Shown one piece after another: positions 1-9,399 of a DNA stretch of 64,000 nt. The stretch lies in assembly GCA_922989275.2 (NCBI GenBank), contig OV277867.1:5518001-5582000 (forward strand), in the 5' to 3' direction. The notes below the pieces were generated by a model. That model was not told the origin of the DNA and made no database searches. It was given only the letters and a program-made list of their open reading frames with translations. This DNA is from Gari tellinella (taxonomy: Eukaryota; Mollusca; Bivalvia; Cardiida; Psammobiidae). The number at the start of each line of letters is the position of its first letter. Within the stretch, counting starts at the first letter, position 1. Both the position numbers and the translations under genes were made by a program.

Positions 1-663
1 TCGGATAGGTTCAGGCTATCAGCCAAAGACGAAACGGTACAGTACAAAGTACGAATCACAGAAGCGTCGTTGAAAGTAGCCACAGTCAAAGTCAATCCAG
101 ACGTCATTCTCGGACAGGCTGCCACGATCAAAACATCGGACGCCGTGTATCCCTACACCCGTTCTGTCGTCAAGACCTACGCGATGCCTAAAGGACAATA
201 TGCCTTCATCACCGATGACGTCTTTCAAGGCGAAGTACCACAACAACTTATCGTGGGCTTGGTGGATTCTGCCGCTGCGCACGGTTCCTTCGTCAAGAAT
301 CCTTTCGTTTTTCAACACATGAATTGCAATTACGCGGGATTCTTCGTCGACGGGCAATCAACCCCATCGGAACCATTACAGCCCAATTATAAGAGCAATC
401 AATTCATTGAGGCGTATCAGCGACTGTACTCGGACGACACCGACAGAGCCATCGTCCTTTCGAAAACCGATTTCAAAGGAGGATATTGTCTGTACATGTT
501 CAGACCCAGCGGGGACACGAAAGATAGACCTGATCAGAGGGCCCACACTCGTCTGGAATTGAAATTTTCGGAAGCTCTACCCAACACTTGTACGGTCATT
601 GTCTACGCTAAATTCCCCGCCCTCATGAGAATCAACGCAAGCAGAAACGTTAGTTTGGAATAA
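1..663 (+). CDS. Polinton/adintovirus-like structural (capsid-like) protein, C-terminal part
   Basis: The frame is open from the first base of the window, so the true start lies to the left; about 220 codons are visible, ending at the TAA at 661-663. The protein resembles the invertebrate family annotated as F54H12.2-like, which accompanies Polinton/Maverick and adintovirus-like genes and is regarded as a virion structural protein. Family-like features seen are a GLVDSAAAHGSFVKNPF block near the middle, a VDGQ..P..PLQP block, and a C-terminal LRLELKF..ALP...TVIVYAKF stretch ending near RNVSLE. Residues 1-23 precede the TTG at 70, so that codon is not a credible start. The next gene starts inside the stop codon, which supports a compact virus-like unit. 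No frameshift is visible. The family match is recalled, not searched; the capsid role is inference. Confidence 0.72.
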   Translation, partial: SDRFRLSAKDETVQYKVRITEASLKVATVKVNPDVILGQAATIKTSDAVYPYTRSVVKTYAMPKGQYAFITDDVFQGEVPQQLIVGLVDSAAAHGSFVKNPFVFQHMNCNYAGFFVDGQSTPSEPLQPNYKSNQFIEAYQRLYSDDTDRAIVLSKTDFKGGYCLYMFRPSGDTKDRPDQRAHTRLELKFSEALPNTCTVIVYAKFPALMRINASRNVSLE

Positions 664-1073
664 TGGATAGTCGACAAATCAGAACTATTCTAATGAGAGA
701 TGCCTTGGCTAGAAGACAGTTTGGCGGTGTACTTGCCGCCGATGAACTACCAGAAGTGATAACACATCGACCCAGACTTTACGTGGTAAACACCGATGTC
801 AGAGGACAACCCGGAACTCACTGGACGGCGTTTTACTTTCCGAAATATGGACCCGCGGAATTCTTCGATTCGTTGGGGCGTCGACCCGAATATTACCAAA
901 GACATTTTAAGAAAACATTAATCACAAATGGACCTCGTTACTCTTTCAATTCAATCAGAGTGCAGTCACGCGGTACAGACACGTGCGGAAACTATTGTAT
1001 TTTATTCGTTCAACTCCGTTGTCGCAAATGGACATTGAAACGTATCGTAAACTACATGAAAAGACAGGGATAG
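663..1073 (+). CDS. Adenain-like cysteine protease (Polinton/adintovirus PRO)
   Basis: A 136-residue protein of the adenovirus-type maturation protease fold (C5/Ulp1-like), as encoded by Polintons and adintoviruses, where it is thought to cleave capsid precursors. The catalytic set can be read directly: His53 in GTHWTAF, an acidic residue in EFFDSLG (Asp69, or Glu66), Gln101 as the oxyanion residue and Cys108 in TDTCGNYC, with the Gln-to-Cys spacing of 7 known for adenain. The length is short compared with adenoviral enzymes (about 200 residues) and fits the transposon-encoded class. The ATG at 663 overlaps the upstream TAA, suggesting translation of both genes from one transcript by reinitiation. 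All catalytic positions are intact, so it is potentially functional. Confidence 0.82.
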   Translation: MDSRQIRTILMRDALARRQFGGVLAADELPEVITHRPRLYVVNTDVRGQPGTHWTAFYFPKYGPAEFFDSLGRRPEYYQRHFKKTLITNGPRYSFNSIRVQSRGTDTCGNYCILFVQLRCRKWTLKRIVNYMKRQG

Positions 1074-1211
1074 TTAAGTGTGTATACATGCATGTGTTTG
1101 TTGTTGTGTTTTATGGGATATTTGTAAATATTGGTGATGCTGTCATTGGTCATTGTAACATATTGTAAATGGAACACATGTTTTGTATGTCTTGTATATA
1201 TCAAAGTTGTA

Positions 1212-1217
1212 AATAAA
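1212..1217 (+). promoter_or_regulatory. Polyadenylation signal after the protease gene
   Basis: AATAAA lies about 140 bases downstream of the protease stop codon in AT-rich sequence. It is the first canonical hexamer after the gene pair and is a plausible 3' end for their shared transcript. Confidence 0.45.
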
Positions 1218-1273
1218 GCGAAAAAAGAAAGCACATTTGTTGGGTTTTTGTTTTGGATATCCTATTTTTTCTT

Positions 1274-1350
1274 TATGTCTGTCTGTCTGTCTGTCTGTCT
1301 GTATGTATGCCTCTCTCTCTCTCTCTCTCTCTCTCTCGCTCTCTCTCTTT
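1274..1350. repeat. (TCTG)n followed by (CT)n microsatellite
   Basis: A run of TCTG units passes into CT repeats, broken once by a CG. Short open frames rich in Leu and Ser here are by-products of the repeat. Confidence 0.9.
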
Positions 1351-1369
1351 GAATTGGAATCAAAACAAA

Positions 1370-2524
1370 CAAATCGTAATGGACTGATCTATTTATTAGC
1401 CCCGCTCAATACAGTACGTCTGGGATTAGGGCGGTCCCACCGATCATACTTTACAATAAGGGTAATTCTATCAATAGGGGTACTTTGACTTTATATGCTT
1501 AAAAACTTTGAGGCAGTTTCATCAGACGAACATAAATGTTTTTTAAATGTATGGTCTGAAACTGAAACATTCATGATACATAACCCCAACAGTTATGACA
1601 TAGCGCTATAAAAGAATTCTGGAGCACGCTCTCATTATATAGGAAGTTCTGGTTGGTCAGTATAAGTTTCCATTGGTCAAAACATACTCACTTGGTTACC
1701 AACTAGCAGTTCATTGGTTCCTTCACTGACGTTTCATTAGTTCAATTTCAATCCACCTATACAATGCACGTTTATTTTAAGGTATGACACGATATCTATT
1801 TTTATCCAGCCCTGTGAACTAGGCATGTTCTCACGGGCCCTGACTGCTATACATTCAGTTCTCACGGTACTGTGTCTCTGAATTGCCTTCATTTCCGGCA
1901 GTTAATGGCTTTTTAATGTGTTGTTGATTACGCTTGACTGCCATTTGCTCTCCCTGGTCGGGGGTTAATGCTCTAGGCCTTTTCTCGGCTGATGCAATAC
2001 TTGTAACACCGGCCAGCTAAATATAGCGATGCTGTCATTTTAAACATTGCGCCCTCTATCCGCGCATGAAGGAGAAACATCTCAGTCATTTGAACTGAAA
2101 ACATCGAAGTGAACACACGTTATATGCAACACCTCTAAGATTCGCCTCTGATAGGGAAGAACCTGACGCTCAATGTCCCTGGCTATCTTAACAGATCGTA
2201 AACAGGTCAGTTCTGTATACCGTGTAGACCCAGATTCGTGAAAATTCAAGAATTCACAATGGCCGCTTTTTACCCGTTCAAACCCAAATCCAATATGGCT
2301 ACCCCCACAAGACCTTCACCCTGGGCTAAATATAGACCCACGTGCTTTTTCTATTTTTAGAAAAGTAGGTCATCCAAAATGGCCGCCGATTACGTCATCT
2401 TTATTTACAAGCAAAGAGGCCCCTATACTACTCATGTATATAATTTCATGTGAAGCGCTTTCGAACGCAAAACTCCTGTGTGATAAGACCGAGTCTTTAA
2501 TTACTCGGCTATTGCGATACATGT
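1370..2524. other. No gene recognised
   Basis: AT-rich non-coding sequence with scattered short inverted motifs and two AAATGGCCGCC-type phrases near 2260 and 2380. No exon with matching splice phases, no complete transposon ends and no RNA gene could be supported. Confidence 0.5.
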
Positions 2525-2737
2525 TACAGTTAAACCCCTCTATTACGACCACTAAATTGTGTTAATAATTAGGGGTTAAGAACAGGTGACTGCTTAAAGC
2601 AATGTGACAGTAAACAGAAAGCTACTGTAGGAGCTTTCTGTTTTATTGCCACCTTGCTTTAAGCTGTCACCTGTCTTTTATACAACCAATTAGCCTTATT
2701 TTTAGTGGTCGTAAATTAATAGAGAGGTTTTACTGTA
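2525..2737 (+). mobile_element. MITE family D copy 1 (pogo/Tigger-like ends, HC2-like hairpin)
   Basis: The element starts CAGTTAAACCCCTCTATTAC and ends GAGAGGTTTTACTGTA, giving ~25-bp terminal inverted repeats with TA at each end. The central hairpin runs CAGGTGACTGCTTAAAGCAA, then an AGCTCC-type apex, then the complementary arm. Ends of this form (CAGTAAAACCTC...ACGACC) are known from Tc1/mariner-pogo elements. It has no coding capacity. Confidence 0.8.
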
Positions 2738-2959
2738 CCTGATTTGCTTTTTTAAATATATATGACTTCCATTTCTATTCGAGTGAAATTACTACACCCA
2801 TTGTATACGTCCGCGAGCAATTTTTTATGTAGAAAATGTGATTTAGTATACTTTTCAGTGTAAATAAAGAAACAAATAGCTAAACTAGGTTGGGTTTAAA
2901 AGGTGCATCTAGAAGGCTGCGTCTGCAAGTCATTTATGCCTCCTTATTTCTTTCCATTT

Positions 2960-3370
2960 CAAACTCGCACTTCCGGGTGTTACATGTAATAGTGTTATTC
3001 AGAATGTGGTATATATGTGTTTACGGCTAAAACCGTAAAAACAAAAACCCGTATTCAGTTTTTTTGCAGGAAGTTGCACAACACATGTCAAAAATAAAAA
3101 ATGAAGCTCCTGAATGGGATTTCTGTGTCATTTTATCTTGAATTTAGCAGTCATTTGCCTTTGGATATATGTGCAGTCAATATTTTAGCAGCAATTTGCA
3201 AAAAAAAAAAGAAATACCAATAGGTTGTATTTCTTAGAGGAATTTGCACAATGAATGTCAAACGATCACATGAAACATTTTATCGTGAATTGGGCAACCA
3301 TCTATCCATAGATATACATGTACAATCAATATTGCATAAGGCATCCGTCTGAGCCGTCTTTTACAGAAAA
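2960..3370. repeat. Degenerate direct repeat, period ~168 bp
   Basis: The phrase GAAGTTGCACAACACATGTC at about 3069 returns as GAATTTGCACAATGAATGTC at about 3237, and TATATGTGCAGTCAATATT at about 3165 returns as TATACATGTACAATCAATATT-like sequence near 3314. The period resembles that of the pearl-like elements further right, but no ends were found. Confidence 0.45.
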
Positions 3371-3414
3371 TTGCAAATTTCAAATTAAAATAACACAGAA
3401 ATTCCAAAGAGTGA

Positions 3415-3682
3415 GCGAGAGAGATAGATAAAAAGACATACATACACACAGACAGACATACCGACAGACAACAGACAGGCGGAGATATAGACAGGGAGAC
3501 AGAGATTCAGAGACAGAGAGACATATACAGAGAGAGAGAGAGAGAGTGTGAGAGACAGACAGACTTAGAGAGAGAGACGGAGAGGCAGAGGGAGACACAG
3601 AGAGACAGATAGAAAGAGACAGATACAGAGAGACAAAGACAGAGAGACATACACACATATACACACACAGACACACACATGG
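3415..3682. repeat. GA/CA-rich microsatellite (GAGA, GACAGACA, ACACA)
   Basis: About 265 bases of almost pure purine/ACA simple repeat. Long minus-strand frames rich in Ser, Leu and Cys come from this composition. Confidence 0.9.
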
Positions 3683-4005
3683 AGAATTAAGAGAAGAATA
3701 TGATTTGCCATGTATGGCAAAAAGTATATACGAGATCTACACTCCAAGAAATTTGAAAGTGAGATCTTTCAGACTGTGTTTTAATCTTGTGACTGCAGTA
3801 TATACTTATTAGATATCGTATTCCCGTCTATCTATTAATTCCTGTAGATATCACACTACTTTGGAATATCCCTTTTCGATTTTGGTTGTATAATTTAGTT
3901 ATCAAGCTGCTTTCCCACTCTGTTATTAGCATAGACACCGACATACGTTTCCAGTAATTACAGAGCACCGTCTACTGATACCCCTCTATTCAGCAAACAG
4001 TCAGT

Positions 4006-4255
4006 TACAGTGGAGAATCTGTTATTCTTTCCCGTTTAAACGCAAACGTACGCAAACGCAAAACACTAAAACGTAGAAAAGTACAACTTTTTGACAATTC
4101 TGATAATTCATATTTATCTTGGTGGCAAACAGTTTGGAGCCTGATCAGACGCCGGGTAACCCGGCGTCTGATCTGGCTCCAAACTGTTTGCACTGCAAAT
4201 AATAGTTTTAGCGTAAACGCGTTTATTGGGAAAGAATAACAGATTCTCCACTGTA
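4006..4255 (-). mobile_element. MITE family A copy 1 (TA-flanked, HC1 hairpin)
   Basis: First of about 20 copies. The unit is ~250 bp: TA, TIR CAGTGGAGAATCTGTTATTC, a CGTTTAAACGCAAACG block, a middle hairpin (HC1) with arms GGCAAACAGTTTGGAGCCTG / complement and apex GCCGGGTAACCCGGC, an AAACGCGTTTATTGGGAAAG block, then the inverted TIR and TA. No transposase is present. TA duplication and TIR length fit a Tc1/mariner-type non-autonomous element; no superfamily is proven. Recurring open frames in these copies reading RRRVTRRLIRLQTVC are translations of the hairpin, not proteins. Confidence 0.88.
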
Positions 4256-4286
4256 ATCCTCCAATAATCAAAGTTATCGTGAGGTT

Positions 4287-4499
4287 TTAACCCCTTCACT
4301 GCCATATTATCGTCTCTTTCAATATTGTTATCTGCAATATCTTTTCAAAGTTAGATTTACAGCAGTATAACTGAGGTTATTTCAAAACAAGTGGCAAACA
4401 GTTTTAATCCTGATCAGACGCCGCGTTACGCGGCGTCTGATCAGGATCAAAACTGTTTGCAAATGCGCTTTAAGACGTAATTGAGAGTCAAAGGGTTAA
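4287..4499 (+). mobile_element. MITE family C copy 1 (TTAA-flanked, HC1 hairpin)
   Basis: Begins TTAACCCCTTCACTGCC and ends GAGTCAAAGGGTTAA. TTAA duplication with CCC-type ends is the signature of piggyBac-superfamily insertions. The centre is an HC1 hairpin with apex GCCGCGTTACGCGGC, so it shares its core with family A while having unrelated ends. Confidence 0.8.
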
Positions 4500-4705
4500 C
4501 TCCTTCACTGCCGTGACGTCATCTGGTTTAAAGAATTGTCGTCTGTTTTTACTTTTCAAAATTAAATATTTTGGTACTTTGAGTTAGAAATATTAAAAAG
4601 TGTGTTAAACATATTGGATTCTGATCTGACGACAGTATTCGCAGCATCGGATCAGGATTCAAACTGTTTGCATATACCCCTTGTACTCGGAGTAAGGCAG
4701 TGTAA
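4496..4705 (+). mobile_element. MITE family C copy 2, right end interrupted by a foldback element
   Basis: Starts TTAACTCCTTCACTGCCGTG at the TTAA shared with the previous copy and carries a diverged HC1 hairpin (4614-4672). Its right end stops at the target duplication of the foldback element at 4706. Confidence 0.65.
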
Positions 4706-5746
4706 CACAGGTACTTGACACATACTTTATTATCTATGAACCCCCTCCCCCCTTAAAAAAAAAAAATTTTTTTTTTTTACTATACTTCTATTATAGATAC
4801 AAGGTAAACAGCGCAATTCGACACCTAGTCTTTGCTATCGACTTAAACTGATGCTAAAATAGACTCGATCGCCGATATTCTCTTGTGGTACCCTCGGGAA
4901 ATGATTAATTTATCAATATCTACTTTTTATTTCATCAAATTCCGTCAAATAACGCCACAGTACGTGAATTATAACGAAAATAAGCATCAAAAAGTTTTTT
5001 GTCGTTTTCTTGGTACATAGCAACGAATGTACATGTAGGGGTGATCTGTTATTTGTCCACAATAAACGGCCTATGCCACTGGAACTTTCACCAAATATTA
5101 TAAATCATCTTTAAATGAAATATTATCAGTTTTATATAATTTACATAGAATGCAAAATTAAAAGAAACTTTACCTGTTTAATTTTGACCAATGAGATCGC
5201 TCCGTTCATTCAATTCATTCCGGTATTCAAAATGGCATTGAAAATGAAATGAGTCTTTCACTTGTCAATTTCGTGCCAAATTACATGTATATTTCATATA
5301 GCTGATAGTGAAGAGGGTCATGTTCCGACACAAACGCATTTGCTCTAATGAAATTAGGTGAAAGTTCCAGCCGTAAAGGCCGTTAAATGTGCAAACCGAC
5401 TAGATTACCCCTTATTTTGGGCAATAAATTCTGTACCAAGAGAACGACATAAAACTTTTTGAAGCTTATTTTCGTTATAATTCACGTACTGTGGCGTTAT
5501 TTGACGGAATTTGATGAAATAAAAAGTAGATATTGATAAATTAATCATTTCCCGAGGGTACCACAAGAGAATATCGGCGATCGAGTCTATTTTAGCATCA
5601 GTTTAAGTCGATAGTAAAGACTAGGTGTCGAATTGCGCTGTTTACCTTGTATCTATAATAGAAGTATAGTAAAAAAAAAAAAATTTTTTTTTTTTTTAAG
5701 GGGGGAGGGGGTTCATAGATAATAAAGTATGTGTCAAGTACCTGTG
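4706..5746. mobile_element. Foldback transposon with ~310-bp terminal inverted repeats
   Basis: Arms 4706-5016 and 5433-5746 are near-perfect inverted repeats beginning CACAGGTACTTGAC; each holds a C-run followed by an A/T-run block and a GATCGCCGATATTCTC segment. The element is flanked on both sides by the same 8 bp, CAGTGTAA (4698-4705 and 5747-5754). An 8-bp duplication with CA-starting ends points to the hAT superfamily. The ~415-bp centre has a further imperfect inverted pair around GGTGAAAGTTCCAG and no open frame of note. Confidence 0.88.
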
Positions 5747-5774
5747 CAGTGTAATGTTTACTGAAGGCTTTAGC

Positions 5775-6035
5775 TACAGTGGAGAAAACGTTATTCTTTC
5801 CCAGTAAACGCGTTTACGCTAAAACTATTATTACCAGAGCAAACTGTTTGGAGCCTTCCACCGAAGAAAATAGTTCTAAGTTATACAGCCATGAATGTGT
5901 ATTATGATAAATATTTTTTATATTCTAGCAGACGGTAGCTTAAAGCAGGCTGCAAGTAAACCTTAAGGAGCATTCTGCTTTACTTTCAACCTGGTTTAAG
6001 CGGTCAACAATATGCAAACCTAGAAACAGGGGCGA
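5775..6035 (+). mobile_element. Chimeric MITE: left half of family A joined to a family B fragment
   Basis: From 5775 the sequence is a normal family A left half (TACAGTGGAGAAAACG through AGCAAACTGTTTGGAGCC). At about 5857 it changes to the interior of a minus-oriented family B copy (GAAGAAAATAGTTC, HC2 hairpin, ending near AACAGGGG). The junction falls inside the HC1 hairpin. Confidence 0.7.
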
Positions 6036-6256
6036 AGGAGTAAGTAGGTAACCAACATGAAATACAGTTCATTGAGTGTATCCCTTTCACTTTCATAGTG
6101 ACTAACCGTCAATTTTACAAACAGTTTGGCGAAGGGCGGCGTCAGATCAGGATCCAAAGTGTTTAAAATTCATTACGATAGATTTTGTTAGTCGATTTAC
6201 ATAACATATAAGTTTGAGAAATAATAGCAGTGGGCAATTGTGTAAAGCAGACTACG

Positions 6257-6498
6257 TTCAGTGGAGAATACGTTATTCTTTCCCGTTTTGAACGCAAACG
6301 AAACGCAAACGCAAAACACTAAAACGTAGAAAAGTACAACTTTTGAACAATTCATGTTTATCTTGTGCCAAACAGTTTGAAGCCTGATCAGACGCCGGGT
6401 AACCCGGCGTCAGATCTTGCTCCAAACTGTTTGCAATAGAATCAATAGTTTTAGCGTAAACGCGTTTATTGGGAAATAATAACGTTTTCTCCACTGTA
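6257..6498 (-). mobile_element. MITE family A copy 2
   Basis: TIR CAGTGGAGAATACG to TTTTCTCCACTGTA; HC1 arms at about 6368-6437 with a GCCGGGTAACCCGGC apex. The left TA has changed to TT. Confidence 0.85.
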
Positions 6499-6642
6499 AT
6501 GACAGCGGTACAAACATGGTTAGAGAGAGTAGCAATGGAATAATGCATTATTATAGTTGCTTTGAACGGACGAAAATCCTTTTTAGAAACAACAACAACA
6601 ACAGTGATGGGTATAAATACGAGATCTTCAACCTGGCTGTTA

Positions 6643-6991
6643 TACAGCGCTCCCTCTCTCCAACGACACCCAATGGGAGACAAAAATGCGTGCGTTGTTC
6701 AGAGGAAGTCGTTATAAGAGGGACATTTGCAAACAGTTTGAATTCAGAACAGACGCCGCGTAACGCGGCGTCTGATCTTGATTCAAGCTGTTTGTCACTC
6801 GTCATTACGTTTTTTCTGTAAAAATGTCCATTTTGTAACTTTGAGAAATATAGCATACGACAATTTTAAGCAGACGATATTGCAGTCGTGAATAGTTAGG
6901 ACATAATTTTCCTGCTTAGAGAACAGCGGCAAGGTTCATTATAAGGAGGGAGTCGTTGTTGGGAGGGCCGTTGTAGGGAGGGAACACTGTA
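6643..6991 (+). mobile_element. MITE family H copy 1 (TA-flanked, HC1 hairpin)
   Basis: Ends TACAGCGCTCCCTCTCTC and GGGAGGGAACACTGTA, with internal CGTTGTTGGGAGGG repeats near the right end. It contains HC1 (6728-6796) with a GCCGCGTAACGCGGC apex. The CAG...CTG ends and TA flanks fit a Tc1/mariner-type MITE. Confidence 0.75.
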
Positions 6992-7690
6992 CTCACCAGC
7001 AGTTTCAACGTATAGAAGCCTTTTCAGGTAACGCTTAAAGTACTTTATTGGCGAGACTTAAGTGCATTCGAGTGGGCAGACAAGACGCCGTACTGGACCT
7101 CAAACAAACGTAATTATACATAAAGAATACATTGTAATTAGTGCCCATTTACTGCTTGATCTACACCGTTATTTAACAGAGATGGTCTCTCATTACAGGT
7201 AAGTTTTTATTCCTTTCTTCTTATTGTATTAGTGGTTAGTGCGTTCTTTGCGGAGCACTCTTAAAAAACTCAGATTTTTAAAAAATACATAATTATATAT
7301 CTTTTCAAGAAAGTAGAATCTTCAATGTTCCGCACTTTAGGTTGTTGATATTGGACTGAAATATCGTTTTCTCTATTGAAGCTCAGCGACCGTGGGCAAG
7401 ACAGTATGCTCACCTTTTAACCGTAGTTGTGCATAACTCATTAAGGCTAGAGTCTATTAAAGTGGGCGTTGGCAAGCAGTATAAACCCTGATGAGACGCC
7501 GCGAAACACACTGTTAGCCATTGCATATAGAATGTGCTGATGTATGGTAAAAACATTTCACTGTTCTAAGATCTAAGATCACCCTTGTATATTTTTAATG
7601 AAATATTCCAACAAGCACATTGTTTAAACATATTTTTTTCCAATGATATACATGAAATGGGGTTGGGCCTTAAGTTCTACCAACTAAGAG
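6992..7690. other. No gene recognised
   Basis: AT-rich DNA. A short piece near 7465-7505 resembles the left HC1 arm (AAGCAGTATAAACCCTGATG), suggesting a decayed MITE; nothing else is assignable. Confidence 0.5.
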
Positions 7691-7692
7691 TT

Positions 7693-7717
7693 GCCCCCCC
7701 CCCCCCCCCCCCCCCCT
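7693..7717. repeat. Poly-C tract
   Basis: An unbroken C run of about 25 bases beside the CGGC palindrome cluster. Length is likely polymorphic or assembly-sensitive. Confidence 0.9.
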
Positions 7718-7754
7718 ACAGTTTTACAAATACGGATTCTATTAGTAGAGAGCG

Positions 7755-8520
7755 GGCGTAATAGTGCGCTCACATTTGCTCTACGGCGGCCGTACGGCGG
7801 CCGCAGAGACGTGAAATCGAGAAAATCTTACGGCGGCCGTAGAGATTCTACGGCGGCCGTGCGGCGGCCGTACGGCAGCCGCACGGCGTATCCCAATATC
7901 TTACAGGCCGAAGAGGTCGCCGTAGAATTATAACGCGGAGTTATAACATTTTTTCATTTCTACGGCGGCCGTAGAAACACACGCTGCAGAGTGGTTCTAC
8001 GGCTGCCGTACGGCAGCCGTACGGTCGCCGTACGGCTACCGTGCGGCCGCCGTAACTCGATGGTCAAATTCCCTATTGAGCATTTGTACTTTTGATCATA
8101 TATGTAAAACATGAATATTATCTAAAAATGGATTTAGATGTTCTTAAATGCTGTCCAAATGTGTCCTTTGAGTTCATGGTGTTGCTGGACTGATATAAGT
8201 TGTGTTAACATGTAGCAAAACCAAGTTGTGTAGCAGGAACAGAATTTTGGTTGCAAGGTATCTGGTGGTACTTCCACGGCTGCCGTACGGCGGCCGTACG
8301 GTCGCCGTGCGGTCACCGTACGGCAGCCGTACGTTGGCCAAGATTTTTTAACCCCACCAAAATAAAATCTCGCCGCGCGGCAGCCGCAGCAAATGTGAGC
8401 GCAACACACGGCGGCCGTAGGAATTCTGCGGCGGCCGGGGAATTGCTACTCGCCGTAGAAATGATAAGCCGTGCGGCCGCCGTACGGCAGCCGCAGCAAA
8501 TGTGAGCGAGGCATTAGTGA
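7755..8520. mobile_element. CGGC-palindrome cluster, probable foldback-type element
   Basis: More than twenty copies of a self-complementary 11-mer family (ACGGCGGCCGT, ACGGCAGCCGT, ACGGCTGCCGT) are arranged in four blocks (7781-7880, 7961-8055, 8275-8335, 8370-8500). GCTCACATTTGCT at 7768-7780 is mirrored by AGCAAATGTGAGC at 8495-8507 and again at 8390-8402, giving subterminal inverted repeats; the right end reads CATTAGTG. Multiple subterminal palindromes of this type occur in hAT and CACTA elements. No clean target duplication was found. Confidence 0.6.
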
Positions 8521-8663
8521 ACCACAGAGAGAGGGAGAGAAAGAGCGAGAGAGGTTCAGAAGGAATGTTCCTACAGGAACCCTCTAACCAGGGACTGCAC
8601 CATCTGTTTGTTAAAACAATACTAGATAGTAAAGACGGATTAGACTTAATTGAAAACTGCAAT

Positions 8664-8719
8664 TGTTACACGGCGTAAATATGCTTATTGGGAAAATAAA
8701 CAAATTCTTCTCCACCGTA
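8664..8719 (-). mobile_element. MITE family A fragment (right end)
   Basis: GTAAATATGCTTATTGGGAA through TTCTTCTCCACCGTA matches only the last ~55 bp of family A. Confidence 0.55.
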
Positions 8720-8727
8720 TATATAGC

Positions 8728-8987
8728 TACAGTGGAGAATCTGTTATTCTTTCCCGTTTAAACGCAAACGTACGCAAACGTACGCAAACGCAAAACACTA
8801 AAACGTAGAAAATAACAACTTCTTGACAATTCTGACTATTGATATTTAGCTGAGTGGCAAACAGTTTGAAGCCTGATCAGACGCCGGGTTACTCGGCGTC
8901 TGATCTGGCTCCAAACTGTTTGTATTGGAAATAATAGTTTGAGCGTAAACGCGTTTATTGGGAAAGAATAACGTTTTCTCCACTGTA
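8728..8987 (-). mobile_element. MITE family A copy 3
   Basis: Full length; the CGCAAACGTA unit is present one extra time. The HC1 apex is GCCGGGTTACTCGGC, one arm base out of register. Confidence 0.87.
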
Positions 8988-9108
8988 ACAAGACTTTTGC
9001 TGTTAAGGTAGTCTATTCCTTTAGAGATCTGGTCAATATATGTCAATAGCGGTACCGAACCGGGCTCGAGTAAAATCGTTGTTGTTTAGGTACATGTAGT
9101 ATGTTAGT

Positions 9109-9396
9109 ATAGTACTCCCTCTCTTCAACGACCTTCCCAACACCGATTCCCTCCTTTCAACAACGGTTGCCATTGTTCCCCAAAATAAGACAATTACATG
9201 TCTAACACTTTTACTGCTGCAATACCGTCTGCTTAAGTTTGTCGCCTGCTGCTTTTTTCTCAAAGTAACATTTAAGTGGACATTTTCCGCGGCGTCTGAT
9301 CTGGATTCAAGCTGTTTTACAAATGTAAGCCAAGTCTTGACAATCCCTCCCTATAACAACTCCCTCTGAACAACACGCACACACTTATCCTGGGGG
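9109..9396 (-). mobile_element. MITE family H copy 2, degraded
   Basis: Matches family H in reverse (TACTCCCTCTCTTCAACG, then CCTCCTTTCAACAACGG). Only the right arm of HC1 remains at about 9289-9318; the left arm is deleted. Confidence 0.6.
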
Positions 9397-9399
9397 CAG

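Noticed and set aside
19..357. Minus-strand 112-residue frame at the left edge
   Set aside because: It overlaps the convincing structural-protein gene in antisense and has no features of its own.
3380..3676. 98-residue Ser/Leu/Cys-rich frame
   Set aside because: It is a product of the GA/CA microsatellite.
4005..4305. Recurring 60-116 residue frames containing RRRVTRRLIRLQTVC and FAFKRERITDSPL
   Set aside because: They appear wherever family A MITEs occur, on both strands and in several frames, and are translations of the hairpin and TIRs.
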